Shown here piece after piece: positions 6,735 to 11,931 of a stretch of DNA of 11,931 nucleotides (the stretch's first letter is position 1; each line of letters begins with the position of its first letter). Origin of the DNA: Dehalococcoidales bacterium. GTDB lineage: Bacteria; Chloroflexota; Dehalococcoidia; Dehalococcoidales; RBG-16-60-22. Under the pieces are notes generated by a model. That model was given only the letters and a program-made list of their open reading frames with translations. It searched no databases and had not been told where the DNA came from. Position numbers and translations under genes: made by a program. The stretch spans positions 1 through 11,931 of the forward strand of contig JAFGPF010000041.1 in NCBI GenBank assembly GCA_016926115.1. The letters are read 5' to 3'.

Positions 6735-7559
6735 TTACGCCACGGCGATGATATAGTACAGGTATACCACCACTCCGGCTAAAACTACGCTGTCCATGCG
6801 GTCCAGTAACCCGCCGTGACCCGGCATGAGACCGCCCGATTCCTTTACACCTGAATAACGTTTCAGCGCCGACTCCGCAAGGTCGCCTATCTGCCCGAAG
6901 ATACTAATGAGTGCCCCCAGAATAATCGCGCGCCCCCAATCGAGTTCCTGAATATAGACCGGGTTAGTCCAAATAAAGAACTTAGGCAGCGTGAAAAGCA
7001 GGCTGATAATCACCGCCCCGAACAGCCCGGCAACAGCGCCGACCCATGTCTTGCCGGGGCTTATCCCGGGCGCCATCTTGCGCCTGCCGAATGCCTTACC
7101 TATGAAGTAAGCGGCCGTATCGGAGCCGAAGGTAGCGAAAAGCGCCAGGAATAACCAGTCTCGCCCGGCTTCCAGCCGCAACGCCACCAGGAAACTCAGC
7201 AGCCAGCCGACGTATATTATGCCGATAATCAGCCATGACCAGCGAAGATAAACGTTTTCTCTCGGCGGTAGAAATGCCGACATCGCGAGCGAAAGCAGGA
7301 TACCCGACCCCAGCAGGACGGGTATAATGAGGTCGTATGTGCAGTGCGGGCGTAGAATGAAAAGCAACGTCCAGACCATGCCGAAACAGACCAGCGGAAT
7401 CGACCTTGCCACGCCCGTTAACCTGTAAAACTCCAGAGCAGCCAGCAGTCCCCAGATACCCGCCAGCACGGTGAACCAGGGTAACGGTTCATCGAACCAG
7501 ACGACTACGATGATGAGAGGGATACCCCAAAGCGCGGTTATGACTCTTTTTCTGAGCAT
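6735..7559 (-). CDS. cdsA: Phosphatidate cytidylyltransferase (CDP-diacylglycerol synthase)
   Basis: Integral membrane enzyme making CDP-diacylglycerol from phosphatidate and CTP, the precursor of phospholipids. The protein is 274 residues with about eight hydrophobic stretches. Conserved blocks: FGSDTAAYFIGKAFGRRKMA (144-163), SPGKTWVGAVAG (167-178), GQIGDLAESALKR (222-234) and the family signature SALKRYSGVKES...PGHGGLLDRMD (230-256). The signature normally has Lys-Asp at the position that here reads Lys-Glu (239-240); the rest is intact. The open frame extends to 7610 inside uppS, but ATG at 7559 has GGGGAG just upstream and begins MLRKRVITAL, as family members do, so it is preferred. It starts 10 bases after the uppS stop. 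In many bacteria dxr and rseP follow cdsA; here rsmG does. Confidence 0.95.
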   Translation of the reverse strand: MLRKRVITALWGIPLIIVVVWFDEPLPWFTVLAGIWGLLAALEFYRLTGVARSIPLVCFGMVWTLLFILRPHCTYDLIIPVLLGSGILLSLAMSAFLPPRENVYLRWSWLIIGIIYVGWLLSFLVALRLEAGRDWLFLALFATFGSDTAAYFIGKAFGRRKMAPGISPGKTWVGAVAGLFGAVIISLLFTLPKFFIWTNPVYIQELDWGRAIILGALISIFGQIGDLAESALKRYSGVKESGGLMPGHGGLLDRMDSVVLAGVVVYLYYIIAVA

Positions 7560-7569
7560 AGGCTCCCCG

Positions 7570-8268
7570 TTACAGACCTCCGAAGCGCCTCTGTCTCCGG
7601 CTGTAGGCAAGTAAGGCTTGCTTAAGTTCCTCTTCGTCGAAGTCGGGCCAGAGCACCGGCGTAAAATAGTATTCGCTGTAAGCTGCCTGCCAGATAAGGA
7701 AATTGCTGGTGCGTATCTCCCCGCCCGTGCGAATCACCAGGTCGACATCGGCAAAATCATCGGTATAGAGATATTCCCCGAAGAGCCTTTCATCGATATC
7801 TTCTATCGGTACGTTATCTTCCATTATTCTGCGTACCGCGTGCAGTATTTCCTCCCGGCCGCCGTAATTCAACGCAACGCCCAGGGTCATCCCTTTGTTT
7901 CCGGCGGTAAGGTCTACGGCTTTTTTAATGGACTTTTGGAGTGTTGCGGAGAGGCTTTCCAGCGACCCGATATGGCGTATCCTTACGCCGTTTTTATGAA
8001 GGGCGCGCGCCTCTTTATCGATAATATCTTCAAGGAGTCGAAATAGTCCGTTGACTTCATCTTCGGGGCGGTTCCAGTTCTCGGTAGAAAATGCGTATAA
8101 AGTAACGTACTCTATACCGTAATCATTAAGGGACTCGAGGACGGGACGTACATTTTTTACTCCGGCGTGATGTCCTTCCATACGCGGTAAGCCGCGTTTC
8201 TCGGCCCATCTGCCGTTGCCGTCCAGGATGATGGCTACATGACGGGGAAGACCGGTGATTTTTTCCAT
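7570..8268 (-). CDS. uppS: Undecaprenyl diphosphate synthase (cis-prenyltransferase)
   Basis: Adds isopentenyl units in cis to farnesyl diphosphate to form the C55 lipid carrier used for cell-surface glycans. The protein is 232 residues. Signature blocks: HVAIILDGNGRWAEKRG (10-26) with catalytic Asp16; TLYAFSTENWNRP (56-68); LNYGGREEI (133-141); and DLVIRTGGEIRTSNFLIWQ (176-194), where the common RTSGE reads RTGGE; then AYSEYYFTPVLWPDF. ATG at 8268 is the only good start, although no strong SD precedes it. A 46-base gap, the largest in this run, separates it from frr. Chain length cannot be deduced safely from the sequence; a C55 product is the usual assumption. Confidence 0.96.
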   Translation of the reverse strand: MEKITGLPRHVAIILDGNGRWAEKRGLPRMEGHHAGVKNVRPVLESLNDYGIEYVTLYAFSTENWNRPEDEVNGLFRLLEDIIDKEARALHKNGVRIRHIGSLESLSATLQKSIKKAVDLTAGNKGMTLGVALNYGGREEILHAVRRIMEDNVPIEDIDERLFGEYLYTDDFADVDLVIRTGGEIRTSNFLIWQAAYSEYYFTPVLWPDFDEEELKQALLAYSRRQRRFGGL

Positions 8269-8314
8269 ATTCGTTGAGGCACCGCTGCCCCGGGAATTAT
8301 GCGGGAGTTATCGT

Positions 8315-8872
8315 CTATACTTCCAGGAGTTCCTGTTCCTTGTCCTTGCCGACTTTTTCTATCTCGTCCATGAAGACGTCGGTAATGCTCTGCAGTTGCT
8401 CCTGGGCACGCTTGTGTTCGTCCTGTGATATTTCCTTGTCCTTTTCCATCTTCTTGAACTCGTTCATGGCTTCGTGCCGCAGGCTTCTTATCGCTACCCG
8501 CCGCTCTTCCATCTTCCGGTGAACTATTTTAATCATTTCCTGGCGGCGCTCTTCACTCAGCGGGGGAATAGATATCCTGATGATATTGCCGTCATTGGAG
8601 GGATTGATACCGAGTTCCGATTTTAATATCGCCTTCTCGATATTTCCGATGCAGCTTTTATCCCAGGGTTGAATGACCAGCAGGCCGGCTTCCGGGGCCG
8701 AAATACCGGCGAGTTGATTAAGCGGGGTGGGGACACCGGCGTATTCAACCTTGATATGTTCGACGAGTGCCGGTGTGGCATGACCGGTGCGTATCGTAGC
8801 CAGGTCGGCGCGGAATACCTTTAACGAGGCTTTCATCTTGTCGTCTATACTTTTTAATGCTTCGTTAACCAT
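8315..8872 (-). CDS. frr: Ribosome recycling factor
   Basis: Splits the post-termination ribosome together with EF-G. Starting at ATG 8872 the protein is 185 residues, exactly the length of E. coli RRF, and begins VNEALKSIDDKMKASLKVF like its homologues. Conserved parts: DLATIRTGHATPAL (23-36), VEYAGVPTPLNQLA (42-55), PPLSEERRQEM (103-113) and Arg132, the critical position, in RSLRHEAMNEFKK, then DKEISQDE. A GTG at 8884 opens a frame four codons longer, but it lies inside pyrH. The ATG at 8872 follows the pyrH TGA by a single base and has GTGAGAG upstream, so it is preferred. Coupled to pyrH, the usual neighbour. Confidence 0.97.
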   Translation of the reverse strand: MVNEALKSIDDKMKASLKVFRADLATIRTGHATPALVEHIKVEYAGVPTPLNQLAGISAPEAGLLVIQPWDKSCIGNIEKAILKSELGINPSNDGNIIRISIPPLSEERRQEMIKIVHRKMEERRVAIRSLRHEAMNEFKKMEKDKEISQDEHKRAQEQLQSITDVFMDEIEKVGKDKEQELLEV

Positions 8873-8873
8873 A

Positions 8874-10113
<1,240 letters not shown>

Positions 10114-10118
10114 GTATG

Positions 10119-10125
10119 CCTCCTT
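10119..10125 (-). promoter_or_regulatory. Ribosome binding site of tsf, overlapping the rpsB stop codon
   Basis: AAGGAGG on the minus strand shares two bases with the rpsB TAA (10124-10126) and is five bases before the TTG start of tsf. It fixes the TTG as the start. It also means that ribosomes finishing rpsB cover the tsf initiation region, favouring coupled synthesis of S2 and EF-Ts. Confidence 0.8.
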
Positions 10126-10924
10126 ATTCCTCATCCGGCGTGAATATCAGCGGTTCCGACGTGTCCACAGCCGGTTTTTCTTCTCCTTCAGCTTCGTCTT
10201 CCTTTTCCTCGATGACTTCAGGGGTGACGGCAGACGCTTCGCCCATCTTGCCTTCGAGGACGGCGTCCGCAATCTTGGTGCAGATGAGCTTGATAGCGCG
10301 GATGGCGTCGTCATTGGCGGGAATAGGATGGTCTATTTCGTCGGGGTTGCAGTTGGTGTCCACGATGGCGACGACCGGCACAGCCATGCGCTGAGCTTCG
10401 GCGAGGGCGATTTTCTCCTTGGTGGGGTCGATGATGAACATGGCACCCGGGAGAGCCGTCATTTCTTTGAAGCCGCCCATTTGCCTGTTCAGTTTATCGA
10501 TTTTCTCACCGATTTTAAGGACTTCCTTCTTGGTAAGGCGGCCGAGTTCGCCGCGGGCCATCTGGTCTTCCATGCGCACGAGCTGGTCGATGCGTGCCTG
10601 GATGGTGGCGAAGTTGGTGAGCATTCCCCCGAGCCAGCGCTGGTTGACGTAGTACATGCCGCAGCGTTCCGCTTCTTCCTGGACGGATTCCTGCGCCTGT
10701 TTCTTGGTGCCGACGAAGAGGATGGTCTCGCCCTGGGCAACCACGTCCTTGATGAAGTCGCAGGCATGGTCAAGCATGACGGCGGTTTTTTCCAGGTCGA
10801 TGATGTGGATGCCGTTGCGCTTGGTGAAGATGTAGTTTTTCATCCGCGGGTTCCAGCGGCCCGTCTGATGTCCGAAGTGCGCCCCGGCTTCGAGGAGCTG
10901 TTTGATGGTTGCAGTGTCCGGCAA
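10124..10924 (-). CDS. rpsB: Small subunit ribosomal protein S2
   Basis: Component of the 30S subunit that helps recruit S1 in many bacteria. The protein is 266 residues. Typical blocks: [20 protein letters not shown] (7-26), [17 protein letters not shown] (31-47), [12 protein letters not shown] (68-79), [18 protein letters not shown] (91-108), [13 protein letters not shown] (158-170), and [24 protein letters not shown] (184-207). The tail (234-266) is acidic and low in complexity, as in many S2 proteins. The start is TTG at 10924, with AGGGAGGT upstream; no ATG or GTG suits the family N-terminus. First gene of the right-hand run, followed after 10 bases by tsf. Confidence 0.98.
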   Translation of the reverse strand: MPDTATIKQLLEAGAHFGHQTGRWNPRMKNYIFTKRNGIHIIDLEKTAVMLDHACDFIKDVVAQGETILFVGTKKQAQESVQEEAERCGMYYVNQRWLGGMLTNFATIQARIDQLVRMEDQMARGELGRLTKKEVLKIGEKIDKLNRQMGGFKEMTALPGAMFIIDPTKEKIALAEAQRMAVPVVAIVDTNCNPDEIDHPIPANDDAIRAIKLICTKIADAVLEGKMGEASAVTPEVIEEKEDEAEGEEKPAVDTSEPLIFTPDEE

Positions 10925-10933
10925 GTTATCTGA

Positions 10934-10940
10934 CCTCCCT
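10934..10940 (-). promoter_or_regulatory. Ribosome binding site of rpsB
   Basis: AGGGAGG on the minus strand lies about nine bases before the TTG at 10924 and supports that non-ATG start. The overlapping AGGTC (10932-10936) is complementary to GACCT at the predicted 5' end of the leader (10971-10975), so the site could be partly masked in the RNA. Five base pairs alone is weak evidence for that. Confidence 0.7.
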
Positions 10941-10982
10941 TGGTATATTAATCATAAGTGTTCAGGATTCAGGTCTGTAACC

Positions 10983-11011
10983 AGTATAGCATACCTTATG
11001 TAGGACGGCAA
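10983..11011 (-). promoter_or_regulatory. Promoter of the rpsB-tsf run
   Basis: On the minus strand, TTGCCG (11006-11011) and TATACT (10983-10988) are separated by 17 bases. The -10 is preceded by TGC (extended form) and matches five of six consensus bases. The start near 10976 gives a leader of about 52 bases before the TTG of rpsB. Confidence 0.75.
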
Positions 11012-11021
11012 TAGCTTATGT
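10991..11021. repeat. Direct repeat ATA(C/G)CTTATGT spanning the rpsB promoter
   Basis: ATACCTTATGT (10991-11001) and ATAGCTTATGT (11011-11021) agree at ten of eleven bases and are spaced exactly 20 bases, about two helical turns. One copy fills the -35/-10 spacer of the rpsB promoter and the other lies at and just upstream of the -35. The position suggests a regulator site, but the region is AT-rich and chance is possible. Confidence 0.35.
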
Positions 11022-11052
11022 TAAGAAAAGGCGGGTTCTAAAATTTTGCTAA

Positions 11053-11065
11053 AAATGCAGCATTT
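11053..11065. promoter_or_regulatory. Inverted repeat AAATGC-A-GCATTT upstream of the 97-residue ORF promoter
   Basis: A perfect 6-base inverted repeat with a one-base centre ends three bases before the TTGACA of the plus-strand promoter. It lies between the two divergent promoters, where an activator or repressor dimer could bind. Confidence 0.35.
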
Positions 11066-11068
11066 CCA

Positions 11069-11097
11069 TTGACACGATTACAGGGTAATATTAGAAT
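11069..11097 (+). promoter_or_regulatory. Near-perfect sigma-70 promoter of the 97-residue membrane protein
   Basis: TTGACA (11069-11074, full consensus) and TAGAAT (11092-11097, five of six) are separated by 17 bases. The start near 11104 gives a leader of about 60 bases before the ATG at 11164. It is the strongest promoter by consensus in the window, and is divergent from rpsB. Confidence 0.75.
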
Positions 11098-11135
11098 TTC
11101 TTAGTTCCACCGAATGTCCAAAAAGGGGCAATATC

Positions 11136-11192
11136 ATGTCATCATGGCAGCGGCTGGCGAAACATGGAAGAGGAAGATATACATATTCATAA
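11136..11192 (+). CDS. Possible 18-residue upstream ORF
   Basis: AAGGGG (11123-11128) lies seven bases before an ATG at 11136 that opens an 18-codon frame (MSSWQRLAKHGRGRYTYS) ending in TAA at 11190-11192. It overlaps the first 29 bases of the 97-residue ORF in another frame. The downstream ATG has no visible SD of its own, so this short frame might serve translational coupling or attenuation. The peptide is basic and matches nothing I know. It could equally be a chance frame. Confidence 0.3.
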   Translation: MSSWQRLAKHGRGRYTYS

Positions 11193-11457
11193 AATCTGGC
11201 GGGGAGTGCTGATAGTCTTCGGGCTGACGCTGGTGGTCCTGGGAGTTGCCCTGGGGGACGCATTTAACCTGTTTATCATGGTGGCGATGGGGATGGCGCT
11301 GGTGCTGGGGGGTTGCGGGTTGTGGGTGAGGGACAAGAACCGGAACAGCGCGCACATACTGTGGGGCCTGCTGCCGCCGGTGGGATTCATCGCCATTATG
11401 ATGCTGAAGGACAGGTCGGGAGAGTTAGAGAAGGAAGACGAGATAGAGAACGAGTGA
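11164..11457 (+). CDS. Small membrane protein with three predicted transmembrane segments, unknown function
   Basis: A 97-residue protein that I do not recognise. The acidic N-terminus (MEEEDIH) is followed by three hydrophobic stretches: 12-31 (WRGVLIVFGLTLVVLGVALG), 35-55 (NLFIMVAMGMALVLGGCGLWV) and 64-81 (HILWGLLPPVGFIAIMML). Between the second and third is a basic loop, RDKNRN. The last 15 residues are strongly acidic, ELEKEDEIENE. Reality is supported by a near-consensus promoter, a strong terminator right after the stop and G/C-rich third positions. No ribosome binding site fits the ATG at 11164, and no other in-frame ATG, GTG or TTG lies between it and the predicted transcript start. 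It is an isolated single-gene unit divergent from rpsB. Confidence 0.7.
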   Translation: MEEEDIHIHKIWRGVLIVFGLTLVVLGVALGDAFNLFIMVAMGMALVLGGCGLWVRDKNRNSAHILWGLLPPVGFIAIMMLKDRSGELEKEDEIENE

Positions 11458-11515
11458 GGGGTTGATAGCCACCCTCACCCCTGCCCTCTCCCATCAAGGG
11501 AGAGGGTTTATTATT
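11454..11515 (+). terminator. Double-hairpin intrinsic terminator of the 97-residue ORF
   Basis: A first 7-base stem, GTGAGGG/CCCTCAC (11454-11460 and 11472-11478), overlaps the stop codon. It is followed by a perfect 9-base stem, CCCTCTCCC/GGGAGAGGG (11484-11492 and 11498-11506), with a 5-base loop, and then TTTATTATT (11507-11515). The second hairpin with its T-rich tail is a clear Rho-independent terminator. Its CCCTCACCCC-TGCCCTCTCCC wording also resembles interspersed repeats seen in many bacterial genomes. Confidence 0.8.
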
Positions 11516-11579
11516 GAGGGATAAGCCGAGGATGATACCGGGGGACCCAGCATCCCGTTTTTAAAGCCGGAGGGATTTG

Positions 11580-11729
11580 ATTCGTTATTCGTTTTTTAAT
11601 ATATTTTTGCGGTCTTTTAGCTTCAGGTTGAAGCTGATTCGTTTTTATTCGTTTCTGGTTTTTACGAGTGATTCGTTTTTTATTATATGATAAGTCAGCT
11701 TTAGTCACCGGGTATTCGTTTTTTTCGTT
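11580..11729. repeat. Scattered ATTCGTT repeats in an AT-rich tract
   Basis: ATTCGTT starts at 11580, 11587, 11637, 11647, 11671 and 11714, with a further TTCGTT at 11724. Three copies are the longer TGATTCGTT, and most run into T-tracts. Spacing is irregular (7, 50, 10, 24 and 43 bases), so this is not a tandem array or a CRISPR. It differs in composition from all the genes around it. Confidence 0.6.
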
Positions 11730-11831
11730 CCATGTTTTTTATTAAATTGCCAAGAGCTTTATATATCAGGAAGGCCGTTTATATTATAGAGGAGGACCGG
11801 GAGAAGGTAAATGGGAATTTGTCGCAGGAGA

Positions 11832-11857
11832 GGGGCGGCGCCTTTCTTAGACGCCCC
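11832..11857. repeat. GC-rich inverted repeat
   Basis: GGGGCG (11832-11837) and CGCCCC (11852-11857) form a perfect 6-base stem with a 14-base loop. No T-run follows on the plus strand, only GCTGTGAAAAAAC. On the minus strand TTTTTTC lies before the hairpin, not after it. It is therefore not an obvious terminator and may be part of an interspersed repeat. Confidence 0.35.
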
Positions 11858-11879
11858 GCTGTGAAAAAACCCATTATGT

Positions 11880-11931
11880 CCCCCTTTACGAAAGGAGGAA
11901 GAATGCAGTGGGGAGATTAAAATCCCCCTTA
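11880..11931. repeat. Part of a likely interspersed palindromic repeat at the window edge
   Basis: CCCCCTTT-ACG-AAAGGAGG (11880-11898) is a near-perfect hairpin with one mismatch. It is followed by GGGGA/TCCCC arms (11910-11914 and 11923-11927) and AATCCCCCTTA at the edge. Wording of this kind, C-runs with CTTTACGAAAGG and AATCCCCCTTA, is familiar from short dispersed repeats in bacterial genomes. The element is cut by the window end, so its extent is unknown. Confidence 0.4.

Larger units (their letters stand above)
11458..11931. other. Non-coding right end of the window
   Basis: No convincing gene lies in these 474 bases. The stretch holds the terminator, a weak hairpin GGATG/CATCC (11530-11534 and 11551-11555) followed by a T-run, the AT-rich ATTCGTT repeats, and GC-rich inverted repeats near the end. 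Two short frames here (minus 11511-11708 and plus 11732-11920) have low-complexity products shaped by the repeats and no ribosome binding site. Confidence 0.6.

Noticed and set aside
7560..7610. 17-codon N-terminal extension of cdsA
   Set aside because: Lies mostly in uppS; ATG 7559 with GGGGAG upstream starts the normal hydrophobic N-terminus.
11511..11708. 65-residue minus-strand frame in the right-end repeats
   Set aside because: Lys/Arg/Gln-rich product produced by the ATTCGTT repeats read backwards (KKRIT-like units); no ribosome binding site.
11580..11729. CRISPR or tandem repeat array
   Set aside because: Repeat units are only 7-9 bases with irregular spacing and no conserved spacers; no cas gene nearby.
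11732..11920. 62-residue plus-strand frame at the right end
   Set aside because: Runs through hairpin repeats, no SD near its ATG, no recognisable domain.

Overview
The window is a compact bacterial chromosome segment of housekeeping genes with moderate-to-high GC. No mobile element, CRISPR array, rRNA or tRNA gene was seen. Gene content and order (rpsB-tsf-pyrH-frr-uppS-cdsA-rsmG on one side; pdxS-pdxT, a SpoIIIAA/Ycf45-type AAA ATPase with an R3H domain, tmk, rnhB, yraN and a ThiD2-ThiE fusion on the other) best fit Chloroflexota, most likely the class Dehalococcoidia. That placement is an inference from memory of gene families and order; no comparison was run.

Layout, right to left. Twelve of the thirteen minus-strand genes form two tightly packed runs. 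Run 1 (about 11.0 kb down to 6.0 kb) starts from a good extended -10 promoter and encodes ribosomal protein S2, EF-Ts, UMP kinase, ribosome recycling factor, undecaprenyl diphosphate synthase, CDP-diacylglycerol synthase and the 16S rRNA methyltransferase RsmG. It links translation, pyrimidine nucleotide supply, lipid-carrier synthesis and phospholipid synthesis. Run 2 (5.6 kb down to 0.9 kb) starts from a near-consensus promoter upstream of pdxS. It encodes both subunits of PLP synthase, the R3H ATPase, thymidylate kinase, RNase HII and a YraN-family protein. The thirteenth gene, thiE, follows with its own candidate promoter and runs off the left edge.

Two small membrane-protein genes lie on the plus strand, each divergent from one of these runs. 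An 87-residue single-pass protein (5744-6007) is divergent from pdxS and may be translated from a leaderless mRNA. A 97-residue protein with three predicted membrane segments (11164-11457) is divergent from rpsB, has a near-perfect sigma-70 promoter, and overlaps a short upstream ORF with a good Shine-Dalgarno sequence. It ends in a strong intrinsic terminator.

The right end (11458-11931) is non-coding and AT-rich in the middle. It holds the terminator, scattered ATTCGTT repeats, and GC-rich inverted repeats of the interspersed type.

I found no convincing undescribed multi-gene system. The points most worth a second look are the two divergent regulatory regions, the two uncharacterised small membrane proteins, and the conserved but functionally unassigned R3H ATPase placed between the PLP synthase genes and tmk. 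Several gene starts were changed from the longest open frame on ribosome-binding-site and family-length grounds (yraN, frr, tsf, cdsA). rpsB and tsf start at TTG, and rnhB and the R3H ATPase gene start at GTG.
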